Shown here: piece by piece, positions 27,654 to 36,100 of the stretch
How positions within the stretch are numbered: the stretch's first letter is position 1
How the letters are laid out: each line of letters starts with the position of its first letter
Assembly (NCBI RefSeq): GCF_000622325.1
Contig: NZ_JASE01000005.1
Span: 620,001 to 684,000 of the forward strand
Length of the DNA stretch: 64,000 nucleotides
Reading direction: 5' to 3'
Source of the DNA: Sulfitobacter geojensis
GTDB lineage: Bacteria; Pseudomonadota; Alphaproteobacteria; Rhodobacterales; Rhodobacteraceae
Translations under genes and position numbers: made by a program
The notes under the pieces: model-generated
Databases searched by the model: none
Told to the model about the DNA's origin: nothing
The model's input: the letters and a program-made list of their open reading frames with translations, nothing else

Positions 27654-29996
27654 TTATTCGCCGTAAGGCACCCAGACGTTTTTAACTTCGGTTGCAGCTT
27701 GCAGGAAGCTCCGGCCTTCGCCCTCTGCCCCCATCCAGTCGCGCGCCTTGCCGTTGTTCACCCAAGTGCGTTTCAGGTTTCCGGCCGATGCCGTTTCCAC
27801 CACGCGGCTAAGCTCCGCCGCGCCAAAGCTCCAGACGGCGTCCACATCCAGATGGCGGGCCAAGGGCTCTGCCACGTCTGTTTGGGGGCCGGTCAGAATG
27901 TTCACCACACTCGCCGGTACGTCAGATGTTTCCAACACCTGCACAAAGTCGGTGGCGGCCAAGGGGAACGGTTCGGACGCGGACAGGATCACACTGTTGC
28001 CCATGGCAATTGCGGGGGCCATGCACGAAATCAACCCCAGCAAGGGGGCTTCGGCAGGGCAAAGCGCCCCGATCACGCCAACCGGTTCTTTCATCGCCAA
28101 AGCGACGCCGCGTATGGGCACGCCGTGGACCTGCCCGTCATATTTGTCGGCCCAAGCGGCATAGGTGAACAGACGTTTCACACTGGCCGCGACTTCTTTC
28201 GCGCCGCCTTTGCCGCCCTGCAAGGCGTCCAGTCGTGCCGCAAATTCATCCGCCCGCGCGTCCAGATTTTCCGCGATGTAATACAGGATCTGGGCGCGCA
28301 GATGGCCTGTGGTCTTGGACCATCCTTTGGCTGCTTGCGCCGCTTCAACCGCGTTGCGCACATCCTTGCGGTTCGCGATGCTGGCGTGGCCCAAAAGTTT
28401 GCCCGATTTGCCATAGACCGGCGCGGAATAGCCGCCATCGGGGCGCGCCTGCTTGCCACCAATATAAAGTTTCGCGGTGCGGTCGACGCCATCAACGGGA
28501 CCGCCCTCGCCGGAAAAGGCAGTGATTTCTTTCAACGCTTTTGCTTTGCCTTTGGGGCGGGTGTATCCGGCCAATCCTTCCCAGCCGCCCTCGCGGCCAA
28601 AGCCGCTTTCGCGCACGCCGCCGAAGCCCGCTGCCGCATCCATCATGTTGGTGCCGTTAACCCAGACAATGCCAGCCGAAAGTTTGGGCGCGATGTCCAG
28701 CGCGAGGTTGACGTTTTCGGACCAGATCGTCGCCGCCAGACCGTAGCGCGTGTTATTGGCCAGTTGCACAGCCTCCGCAGGGGTGCGGAAGGTGGTGGAC
28801 ACCAGCACGGGGCCAAAGATTTCTTCCTGCATCAGGGTGTCGGCCGGGTTCAATCCGGTGACCAGCGTTGGCGGGTAAAAACAGCCCTCATCAGGCATCG
28901 CGCCCGTCGCCACATGGGTTTCGCCGCTTGTGTTCGCGTCAACCAACGCCGTGACGCGATCCAGTTGTACCGGATCGACCAGCGCGCCCACATCGATGGA
29001 TTTATCCAAAGGCGACCCGATGCGAAGCTTGTCCATCCGCGCGCGCAACTTGGTGTAAAACCGGTCGGCCACCGGTTCATGCACCAACAGCCGCGATCCG
29101 GCGCAGCACACTTGCCCCTGATTGAACCAGATGGCGTCGACCAACCCTTCGACGGCTGAATCAAGATCGGCGTCATCGAATACGATATAGGGCGATTTAC
29201 CGCCCAGCTCCAAACTCAACGCCTTGCCGCTGCCCGCTGTCGCTTCGCGGATGCGTCGGCCCACGGCGGTGGAACCGGTAAAGGCGATTTTGTCGACATC
29301 GGCGGCCACGATCATTTCGCCCACGGCACCGTCACCGGTCACGATGTTTACAACGCCTTTGGGCAGACCTGCCTGCCGGCAAATGTCCGCAAACAGCAGC
29401 GCGGTCAGCGAGGTATACTCCGCAGGTTTCAGCACCACGGTATTGCCCATCGCCAATGCGGGCGCAATTTTCCAGGCGAGCATCAGCAGCGGGAAGTTCC
29501 ATGGAATGATCTGGCCACAAACGCCCAAGGCTTCGGCGTCGGGCAGTTCGCTTTCCATCAGCTGCGCCATACCGGCGTGAAAATAGAAATGCCGCTGCGC
29601 GAGGGGCACGTCGATGTCACGCGCCTCGCGGATCGGTTTGCCATTGTCGAGCACCTCGAGCACCGCGAACAACCGCGCGTGTTTTTGCAACAGGCGTGCG
29701 AGGGCATAGAGATATTTCGCACGGCCATGCCCGCCCAGATCGGCCCAACCGCTTTGCGCCTTGCGCGCCGCTTTGACGGCGGCGTCCACATCGGCCTGTG
29801 TTGCCTGACTGAGGGTCGCCAATACTTCGCCGGTGGCGGGATTTTTGCTGTCGAACCCGTCAGCGGGGGGGGTGAAATCACCGTCGATAAAATGGCCGAA
29901 ACGGCTGCCTTGATCGACCAGCCACGCCAGCGCTTCGGCGGCGGATTCAGGGGCGTTGCCATAGTCCATGGTTTCGAAAATCTCCGAGACGCTCAT
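27654..29996 (-). CDS. Two-domain aldehyde dehydrogenase (ALDH16-like)
   Basis: The protein has 780 residues. The first ALDH domain is complete, with 'IPWNFPLLML' near 164, Glu263 in 'LELGGKSPY' and catalytic Cys297 in 'FNQGQVCCAG'. A second ALDH-like domain begins near residue 510 ('KLYIGGKQARPDGGYSAPV') and has lost both the Cys and the Glu signatures. This matches bacterial ALDH16, a trans-dimeric enzyme described from Loktanella. Starting at ATG 29996 gives AAGGG spacing of 7; ATG 29999 is an alternative. It lies 10 bp after deoC, so it probably oxidises the acetaldehyde released by DeoC to acetate. Confidence 0.88.
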   Translation of the reverse strand: MSVSEIFETMDYGNAPESAAEALAWLVDQGSRFGHFIDGDFTPPADGFDSKNPATGEVLATLSQATQADVDAAVKAARKAQSGWADLGGHGRAKYLYALARLLQKHARLFAVLEVLDNGKPIREARDIDVPLAQRHFYFHAGMAQLMESELPDAEALGVCGQIIPWNFPLLMLAWKIAPALAMGNTVVLKPAEYTSLTALLFADICRQAGLPKGVVNIVTGDGAVGEMIVAADVDKIAFTGSTAVGRRIREATAGSGKALSLELGGKSPYIVFDDADLDSAVEGLVDAIWFNQGQVCCAGSRLLVHEPVADRFYTKLRARMDKLRIGSPLDKSIDVGALVDPVQLDRVTALVDANTSGETHVATGAMPDEGCFYPPTLVTGLNPADTLMQEEIFGPVLVSTTFRTPAEAVQLANNTRYGLAATIWSENVNLALDIAPKLSAGIVWVNGTNMMDAAAGFGGVRESGFGREGGWEGLAGYTRPKGKAKALKEITAFSGEGGPVDGVDRTAKLYIGGKQARPDGGYSAPVYGKSGKLLGHASIANRKDVRNAVEAAQAAKGWSKTTGHLRAQILYYIAENLDARADEFAARLDALQGGKGGAKEVAASVKRLFTYAAWADKYDGQVHGVPIRGVALAMKEPVGVIGALCPAEAPLLGLISCMAPAIAMGNSVILSASEPFPLAATDFVQVLETSDVPASVVNILTGPQTDVAEPLARHLDVDAVWSFGAAELSRVVETASAGNLKRTWVNNGKARDWMGAEGEGRSFLQAATEVKNVWVPYGE

Positions 29997-30006
29997 CATT
30001 TCACCC

Positions 30007-31014
30007 TTAACTTGTCGCATGACGGTAGCCCGCCGAATAATTGCCCGTCACGTAATGTTCCAACTGGCGTTCAATGTCGTTCAACAGCGATGATGCGCCA
30101 AAGCGGAACAGGTCGGGGCGCAGCCAGCGGTCGCCCAGCTCTTCCTTGATCAGGGCAAGATAGGTCACCGCATCCTTGGCTTTGGAAATGCCACCAGCGG
30201 GTTTGTAACCGACGCGAATGCCGGTGTGATCGAAATAGTCGCGGATCGCGCGGATCATCACCAGCGAAACAGGCAGGGTCGCGTTCACGCTTTCCTTGCC
30301 GGTAGAGGTCTTGATGAAATCGGCCCCCGCCATCATGCAAACCAGCGAGGCGCGCGCGACATTGCGCAGCGAGCCGAGTTCGCCGGTCGCAAGGATCGCT
30401 TTCACATGTGCATCGCCGCAGGCTTCGCGCATCGCCTGCATCTCGTCATAAAGCGCCTGCCAGTTGCCGGACAGCACGTGGCGGCGCGAGATGACGATGT
30501 CGATTTCGGTGGCCCCTGCCGCGACGCTCATCTCGATCTCGCGCAAGCGCAATTCGAACGGGGACAGCCCCGCCGGAAAGCCGGTGGAAACGGCGGCCAC
30601 GGGAATATTGGTACCTTCCAAAGCGGCAACGGCGGCGGGGATCATTTCGTGATAGACACAGACGGCACCGGTTGTGATCGGGTCCATGCCCAAGGCATCC
30701 AGCAGGGTTGGGGCCACGGGCTGTCGCGCTTTGGCACAAAGCCGCGCAACACGCCGGTCGGTATCGTCCCCCGACAGGGTGGTCAGATCCATGCAGGTCA
30801 CGGCCCGCAACAGCCACGCCGCCTGATGTGCCTTTTTCACAGACCGCCGTGCGCCGATGGTACCGGCGCGCCGTTCAATCGCCGATGTGTTGGCCTGCGC
30901 GCCCAGCACCCAGTTCAGATCAAGCGGCATGCCCGGATTGCGCAGTTCGGTCACCTGCGGCAATTGGGTTTGCGGGGTGGTGGCATCGGGTGTGGGTGTC
31001 AAAGCGGCAGCCAT
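30007..31014 (-). CDS. deoC: Deoxyribose-phosphate aldolase
   Basis: The 335-residue class I aldolase splits 2-deoxyribose-5-phosphate into glyceraldehyde-3-phosphate and acetaldehyde. The Schiff-base lysine is Lys235 in 'DFIKTSTGKES'; Lys271 ('VGYKPAGGI') and Asp172 ('EIDIVIS') complete the active site. It is longer than E. coli DeoC (about 259) because of an N-terminal extension of about 55 residues, as in the eukaryotic-like subgroup. The ATG at 31014 has GGAGA upstream; the frame runs 19 codons further without a site. It is followed at once by the two-domain ALDH gene. Confidence 0.93.
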   Translation of the reverse strand: MAAALTPTPDATTPQTQLPQVTELRNPGMPLDLNWVLGAQANTSAIERRAGTIGARRSVKKAHQAAWLLRAVTCMDLTTLSGDDTDRRVARLCAKARQPVAPTLLDALGMDPITTGAVCVYHEMIPAAVAALEGTNIPVAAVSTGFPAGLSPFELRLREIEMSVAAGATEIDIVISRRHVLSGNWQALYDEMQAMREACGDAHVKAILATGELGSLRNVARASLVCMMAGADFIKTSTGKESVNATLPVSLVMIRAIRDYFDHTGIRVGYKPAGGISKAKDAVTYLALIKEELGDRWLRPDLFRFGASSLLNDIERQLEHYVTGNYSAGYRHATS

Positions 31015-31106
31015 GGGAGTCTCCGGTTCAGTGAGAGCGCCAAGGTGCCACGGGGCCAGTGGTCTTGGCAAGGCGATGGCAGGCCCAGAAGCCGCTGACG
31101 TGGGGG

Positions 31107-31466
31107 TCAGGAGCCGCGATAGGTGGAATAGCCGAAGGGCGACAGCAACAGCGGTACATGATAATGAGCGCTGGCATCCGAAATGCCAAAGCGGATGGGG
31201 ATCAGATCCAGAAACCGGGGGTCCTCTGGCGGTGTGCCGATACGGTCAAGATACGCGCCTGCGGCGAAGGTCAGCTCGTATGTGCCTGTTGCAAAGGCAT
31301 CCACCGGCAGGATCGGGGTGTCGGTGCGCCCGTCCGCATTGGTTTGCATCCGCGCCAGTTCGACCCGTGTGTCGCCGTCGATACGAAAAAGGGTGATTTC
31401 CAGACCGTCAGCGGGCAAGCCGCGCGCGGTGTCCAGAACATGTGTCGTCAGATAACCACCAGCCAT
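31107..31466 (-). CDS. uraH: 5-hydroxyisourate hydrolase (transthyretin-like)
   Basis: The 119-residue protein converts 5-hydroxyisourate to OHCU, the second step of urate breakdown. Family marks are the N-terminal '[10 protein letters not shown]', the central '[14 protein letters not shown]' and the C-terminal tetrapeptide YRGS. The protein starts without a signal peptide, so it is cytoplasmic. AGGAA precedes the ATG at 31466. It is the only urate gene on the minus strand; the others start 1.9 kb away on the plus strand, behind a rhodanese-like and a LysM gene. Confidence 0.95.
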   Translation of the reverse strand: MAGGYLTTHVLDTARGLPADGLEITLFRIDGDTRVELARMQTNADGRTDTPILPVDAFATGTYELTFAAGAYLDRIGTPPEDPRFLDLIPIRFGISDASAHYHVPLLLSPFGYSTYRGS

Positions 31467-31610
31467 GAAGCGTTCCTTTTATTTGCGCCTGTTTCACCGT
31501 TTACCTGCCCTTGCGGTAGGGTCAATGCACGTATGGCGCGAAATGCAGCGTGTTTTTACAGCCATATGACAGAAATTCAGGCTTTTTCCCCTGAGTGATT
31601 CGTTTTTGCT

Positions 31611-31639
31611 TTGACTGAGTCAATCATCCTTTGCATATA
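31611..31639 (+). promoter_or_regulatory. Sigma-70-like promoter with palindrome over the -35 box
   Basis: TTGACT (31611-31616) and CATATA (31634-31639) are separated by 17 bp. The -35 box lies inside the perfect 13-bp palindrome TTGACTGAGTCAA (31611-31623), a possible repressor or activator site. It reads toward the rhodanese-like gene, whose ATG is 74 bp downstream. Confidence 0.5.
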
Positions 31640-31712
31640 TGGTGCCGATAACGAAAAGGTGTGTTTCTGCCAAAACGATACACCACATGCGGTATTCTTT
31701 CGGGGGGATGAT

Positions 31713-32333
31713 ATGCCAATTCAGATGATGCACGTCGCCACCGCTTTGATGATCACCGCATCGGCGAGCCACGCCCAAGAGCGTTTGACGCCGGCCAAGG
31801 CTTCGTTTTTCTTCAACGGTGAGCAGATCACGATCTCGCGGGATGCGCCCGAAGCGGTGCAGGCCGCGCAGACATTTGTTTCCGCCGACCCGAGTTGCGG
31901 CGGACCGTGTATTGCGCCGATGCAGATCGCGCAGGGGGTCGAAACGCTGGGCGAGGCCGAGGTGCTGGAGTTTCTGGTTACGCAGGTTGCCGCCGGTCGC
32001 GGCCTGATGGTGGATGCCCGCGCCCCCGAAGAGCGCGCCAAAGGGTTTATTCCGGGCACCGTCAGCCTGCCACACAATACGCTGTTGGCACAGAATGCGT
32101 ACCGCAAGGATATTCTGCTGGCCTTGGGCGCACGCAGCTATGAAGATGTGTTCAACTTTAGCGATGCGCGCAGCTTGCTGATCTATGACAACGGCCCCAG
32201 CAGCGACGATGCCGGTCAATTGGTCGCCAATTTGCTTGAGGCGGGGTATCCGCCGGAAATGATCCGCTATTATCGTGGTGGCATGCAGGTTTGGTCGGTT
32301 CTTGGGTTCAGCATCGAACAAGGGCAGTCGTGA
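31713..32333 (+). CDS. Exported rhodanese-like protein lacking the catalytic cysteine
   Basis: The protein has 206 residues from ATG 31713 (ribosome site GGGGGGA). An N-terminal hydrophobic stretch ends at 'SASHAQE', a likely signal peptide. Then come 'SCGGPC' (a CxxxC pair) and a rhodanese fold: 'GRGLMVDARAPEERAKGFIPGTVSLPHNTL' and 'MIRYYRGGMQVWSVLGF'. At the active-site loop the sequence is 'LLIYDNGPSSDDAGQL', with Asp where the persulfide Cys normally sits, so sulfur transfer is unlikely. It may bind a partner in the periplasm. It is followed after one base by the LysM gene. Confidence 0.78.
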   Translation: MPIQMMHVATALMITASASHAQERLTPAKASFFFNGEQITISRDAPEAVQAAQTFVSADPSCGGPCIAPMQIAQGVETLGEAEVLEFLVTQVAAGRGLMVDARAPEERAKGFIPGTVSLPHNTLLAQNAYRKDILLALGARSYEDVFNFSDARSLLIYDNGPSSDDAGQLVANLLEAGYPPEMIRYYRGGMQVWSVLGFSIEQGQS

Positions 32334-32334
32334 T

Positions 32335-33207
32335 ATGGACAAGCCCGCCGATCCGCTGACCCCGCATGTGACGTTTGACAATTATGTCATTCCACAGTCG
32401 GTCCAGCGCGAGACCAAGACGCAAAACCCGACGCCATCACAGACACAGCCGGGACTGCCGGTTTCGGGGATGATGTGGGCGGTGAGTGCCATTGCATTGC
32501 TGACCTTTGTTCTGGGCGTGATGGGCACGCTCAAATTCGCCCAAACGCCAACGGAGGGCATGACCGCCGTGACCCGCCAGCAGGGGCCCGATTTGATGTC
32601 GACCGTTGCAGGGCAGAGTGGCGACGCCGCACAGGTCGCGTTCCTGCTGACACAAGATGGTATTGACGAGGCGAGAGCGGCCGCCAGAACCGTGATGGAC
32701 GCAGGTGCGTTTCAGACCTTGCGCGCGGCAGTACTGGCCGGCGCATACAGCATCACCAAGCAGGATCAGGAAGGCCCGCGCCGGTTGGTCCTGAGCGCGC
32801 CCGCCGCCGAAGCGTTGCGCAAGGCAACGGGCGATGTCCTGCGCGACGCGATCCGTAAAGACACGATCGCGCTACCCGCGTCACTTAACACGGCCGAAGG
32901 CACGGCCGATGTGGATATGGTGCTGTTCGATTTGATCCAGTCGTCGTTGATGGATGATGGTTCGATCAAAGGGACGAAAGCCGCCCATGACATGAACCGC
33001 CGCGTCTTTGCAGCATCGGATGCCAAGACCCACATCGCCAATGGCGAACGGGTGTACATCGTGCAGGGGGGCGACAGTCTTGCCTATCTTGCACTGCAAT
33101 TTTACGGACACCCTAACCAATACCACCGCATTACCAAGGCCAACCAGAAACTCCTTCGAGCAGGAGACGGCTTTCGGACGGGCCAGCAACTTATAATCCC
33201 AGAGTAA
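32335..33207 (+). CDS. Membrane-anchored LysM domain protein
   Basis: The 290-residue protein has a cytoplasmic N-terminus of about 43 residues, one transmembrane helix ('MMWAVSAIALLTFVLGVMGTL') and a long helical periplasmic part. It ends with a C-terminal LysM domain of about 50 residues ('VYIVQGGDSLAYLALQFYGHPNQYHRITKANQ'), which binds peptidoglycan. The ATG at 32335 directly follows the rhodanese-like stop (TGAT ATG), so the two are co-translated. A bitopic protein touching the cell wall next to an exported rhodanese fold suggests an envelope pair of unknown purpose. Confidence 0.8.
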   Translation: MDKPADPLTPHVTFDNYVIPQSVQRETKTQNPTPSQTQPGLPVSGMMWAVSAIALLTFVLGVMGTLKFAQTPTEGMTAVTRQQGPDLMSTVAGQSGDAAQVAFLLTQDGIDEARAAARTVMDAGAFQTLRAAVLAGAYSITKQDQEGPRRLVLSAPAAEALRKATGDVLRDAIRKDTIALPASLNTAEGTADVDMVLFDLIQSSLMDDGSIKGTKAAHDMNRRVFAASDAKTHIANGERVYIVQGGDSLAYLALQFYGHPNQYHRITKANQKLLRAGDGFRTGQQLIIPE

Positions 33208-33243
33208 AAACAAAAAACAAGAGTTGTAGCAGCCAGTCTGGCA

Positions 33244-33269
33244 GCGGGTCGCCCTTTGGGGCGGCCCGC
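33244..33269 (+). terminator. Probable terminator hairpin after the LysM gene
   Basis: An 11-bp stem (33244-33254 with 33259-33269, one G-T pair) with loop TTTG is followed by a weak T-rich stretch. It separates the rhodanese-LysM unit from the urate operon. Confidence 0.55.
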
Positions 33270-33345
33270 TTGCGTTTGGGGGCTGCGGATTGCGCAGGGG
33301 TGCGTTTTTGTGCAACGTGAGCGCATCCAGATCAGGACAGTGAAG

Positions 33346-34761
33346 ATGACCCGTTACCCCAGAGATTTTCGTGGCCATGGTGCGACGCCCCCGGACGCCG
33401 CATGGCCGGACAACGCCCGCATCGCGGTGCAATTTGTCGTGAATTATGAAGAGGGTGGCGAAAATTGTATCCTGCATGGCGACGCCGCATCCGAAGCGTT
33501 CCTGTCGGAGATTGTCGGTGCCGCGCCCTGGCCGGGCCAGCGCCACTGGAACATGGAATCCATCTATGATTACGGGGCGCGGGCCGGTTTTTGGCGGTTG
33601 CATCGGTTGTTCACCAATGCGGGCATTCGCCCTACGGTTTACGGCGTGGCATCGGCATTGGCACGTGCCCCCGAACAGGTCGAGGCGATGCAGGACGCCG
33701 GTTGGGAAATTGCCAGCCACGGCTTGAAATGGATCGACTACAAGGACCATGATGCCAAGACCGAGGCGGCCGATATGGCCGAGGCCATCCGCCTGCACAC
33801 CGAAGTGACCGGCGAGGCACCGCGCGGCTGGTACTGCGGGCGCACCTCTGTGAACACGGTGGCGTTGGCGGCGGAAACGCAGGCGTTCGCGTATATTTCG
33901 GATACATATGATGACGATCTGCCCTATTGGATGGACGCAGACAGGCGCGCGCAGTTGATCATTCCTTACACGCTGGATTGCAACGACATGCGGTTCGCCA
34001 CGCCGCAGGGGTTCAATTCGGGCGACCAGTTTTATGCCTATCTGCGCGATACCTTTGATGCGCTGTACGCCGAGGGGGTCGAGGGCGCGGCCAAGATGAT
34101 GTCGGTCGGGTTGCATTGCCGCCTTGTCGGGCGGCCGGGACGGGTGCAAGCGTTGAAACGGTTTGTGGAATATATTCAGGGGTTCGAGGGCGTCTGGACT
34201 CCGCGCCGGATCGAGATTGCAGAGCATTGGCGCGCCACTCATCCCCCCGCCGCGCGGGGTCTTAGCCCGAGTGCCCTTTCGAAGCCCGACTTTATCACCC
34301 ACTTCGGTGGCATCTTTGAACATTCGCCTTGGATTGCCGAACGCGCCTATGAGCTGGAACTTGGTCCCGCACATGACTGCGCGGCGGGGCTGCATAATGC
34401 GTTGTGCCGGATGTTCCGTTCGGCATCGCGCAGCGAACGGTTGGGCGTGCTGAATGCGCACCCCGATCTGGCCGGCAAACTGGCGGCGGCAAAACGGCTG
34501 ACGGCGGAAAGCACGGCGGAACAGGCCAGCGCGGGCCTTGATGCGCTGACGGATGCAGAACGGGCGCAATTCTCGGAGATGAATGCCGCCTATGTCGCCA
34601 AGCACGGGTTCCCCTTTATCATCGCGGTAAAGGATCACGACAAAGCCGGCATCCTGCGCGCCTTCGAGCAGCGCATCGCCAATGAAACACCGGTGGAATT
34701 CACCACCGCTTGCAAACAGGTCGAACGCATTGCGCGTCTGCGGCTGGAGGATATGTTTTGA
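33346..34761 (+). CDS. puuE: Fusion of PuuE-type allantoinase and OHCU decarboxylase (UraD)
   Basis: In this 471-residue protein, residues 1 to about 305 are a polysaccharide-deacetylase-like, cofactor-independent allantoinase ('RYPRDFRGHGATPPDA', 'NYEEGGENCILHGD', 'WEIASHGLKWIDY', 'LHCRLVGRPGR'). Residues about 305-471 are an OHCU decarboxylase ('FITHFGGIFEHSPWIAERAY', 'LNAHPDLAGKLA', 'KHGFPFIIAVKDHDK'). One chain therefore makes (S)-allantoin from OHCU and then opens it to allantoate. The ATG at 33346 is chosen because homology begins there. Its stop overlaps the start of allE. Confidence 0.93.
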   Translation: MTRYPRDFRGHGATPPDAAWPDNARIAVQFVVNYEEGGENCILHGDAASEAFLSEIVGAAPWPGQRHWNMESIYDYGARAGFWRLHRLFTNAGIRPTVYGVASALARAPEQVEAMQDAGWEIASHGLKWIDYKDHDAKTEAADMAEAIRLHTEVTGEAPRGWYCGRTSVNTVALAAETQAFAYISDTYDDDLPYWMDADRRAQLIIPYTLDCNDMRFATPQGFNSGDQFYAYLRDTFDALYAEGVEGAAKMMSVGLHCRLVGRPGRVQALKRFVEYIQGFEGVWTPRRIEIAEHWRATHPPAARGLSPSALSKPDFITHFGGIFEHSPWIAERAYELELGPAHDCAAGLHNALCRMFRSASRSERLGVLNAHPDLAGKLAAAKRLTAESTAEQASAGLDALTDAERAQFSEMNAAYVAKHGFPFIIAVKDHDKAGILRAFEQRIANETPVEFTTACKQVERIARLRLEDMF

Positions 34762-35567
34762 GTTACGCTTTCCCGCCCGGCGGCCTGCCGGATCAATCGG
34801 CCAACCCTGAAGGGCACGCCGTTTTCACACCTGCCTATGCGGTGATCCCCGCCAATACCCAGCGCGATATCGTCACCAGCTTTCTGCCCGGTTGGAAAGG
34901 CATGCGCATGTGGGTGCTGGCCCGTCCACTCAGCGGATTTGCCGAGACGTTTTCGCAGTATGCCGTTGAGCTCGCCCCGAACGGCGGGTCGGACGCGCCC
35001 GAAGTCGACCCGGAATCGCAATCTGTGATTTTGGTCGCAACCGGCACGCTGACACTGAACATTGACGGGGCGAAACATGTGATGGGCGCGGGCGGCTATG
35101 CCTATATCCCGCCGGATGCGGTCTGGACGATCTGGAATGATGGGGACGCAAAGGCGGAATTCCACTGGGTGCGCAAACGTTATGTCGGCGCGGAAGGTGT
35201 GGATCTGCCCGAAGCCTTTGTGACCTCCGATCAGGAAAACGCCCCCGTTGTCATGCCCGATTGCGATGGTGTCTGGGCGACGACCCGTTTTGTCGAACCG
35301 ACCGATCTGCGCCACGATATGCACGTCAACATCGTGACCTTCCAGCCCGGCGGGCGCATTCCCTTTGCGGAAACCCATGTGATGGAACACGGACTTTATG
35401 TGCTGCAAGGCTCCGCCGATTATCTGCTGAACAAGGATTGGGTGCCCGTTGGTCCCGGTGATTTCATGTGGTTGCGTGCGTTCTGTCCGCAGGCCTGTAT
35501 CACCACGGGAAATGAGCCGTTTCGCTATCTGCTGTATAAAGACGTGAACCGTCACATGCCCCTATGA
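34758..35567 (+). CDS. allE: (S)-ureidoglycine aminohydrolase (bicupin)
   Basis: The 269-residue protein has two cupin domains; the second holds the metal site ('GGRIPFAETHVMEHGLYVLQGSADYLL'). It converts ureidoglycine to ureidoglycolate plus ammonia. The likely start is TTG at 34758, which overlaps the puuE stop as TTGA and gives 'MSYAFPPGGLPDQSANPEGH'; the next ATG would delete conserved sequence, and an upstream ATG at 34710 would lie deep inside puuE. A non-ATG start with overlap implies tight coupling. It overlaps allA by 4 bp. Confidence 0.9.
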   Translation: MSYAFPPGGLPDQSANPEGHAVFTPAYAVIPANTQRDIVTSFLPGWKGMRMWVLARPLSGFAETFSQYAVELAPNGGSDAPEVDPESQSVILVATGTLTLNIDGAKHVMGAGGYAYIPPDAVWTIWNDGDAKAEFHWVRKRYVGAEGVDLPEAFVTSDQENAPVVMPDCDGVWATTRFVEPTDLRHDMHVNIVTFQPGGRIPFAETHVMEHGLYVLQGSADYLLNKDWVPVGPGDFMWLRAFCPQACITTGNEPFRYLLYKDVNRHMPL

Positions 35568-36052
35568 GCCGTGAGATCAAGGTCGAGCCGCTGAGTGAAG
35601 CGGCGTTTGCCCCGTTCGGCGATGTGCTGGACGCTTCCGGCACGCCGGACAAGATCATCAATGCAGGGCTGTGCGGGCGCCACCACGACCGCGCGCACCT
35701 GGATTTCGGTCCCGAGGGGCGCGCGGGCATCAGCATTTTCAACGCCGAGGCGCGCAGCTTGCCCTATGAGCTGACGCTGCTCGAACGCCACCCCGACGGA
35801 TCACAGGCGTTTTTGCCAATGACCGGAAATCCGTTTCTGGTGATCGTTGCTGCGGATGAAAACGGCACACCCGGCACACCGCGCGCCTTTATGACCGCGC
35901 CGCATCAGGGGATCAATTTCCACCGCGGCATCTGGCACGGTGTGCTGACGCCGCTATCTGCCCCCGGATTGTTCGCTGTGGTGGACCGCATTGGCAATAC
36001 TGCCAACCTTGAAGAGGTTTCGCTTGCCCCGCCGTATCGTGTCACCTCATAA
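35564..36052 (+). CDS. allA: Ureidoglycolate lyase
   Basis: The 162-residue cupin-like enzyme splits ureidoglycolate into glyoxylate and urea. Family marks are 'FAPFGDVLDA', 'LTLLERHPDGSQAFLPM' and 'GINFHRGIWHGVL'. It overlaps allE as ATGA. A short hairpin (GCCTA/TAGGC, 36061-36074) lies between its stop and the permease gene but has no U-tract. Urea and glyoxylate would then feed urease and central metabolism encoded elsewhere. Confidence 0.93.
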   Translation: MSREIKVEPLSEAAFAPFGDVLDASGTPDKIINAGLCGRHHDRAHLDFGPEGRAGISIFNAEARSLPYELTLLERHPDGSQAFLPMTGNPFLVIVAADENGTPGTPRAFMTAPHQGINFHRGIWHGVLTPLSAPGLFAVVDRIGNTANLEEVSLAPPYRVTS

Positions 36053-36100
36053 CTGTCCTAGCCTAAAAATAGGCACATAAAAACGACAGGGACATGACAT

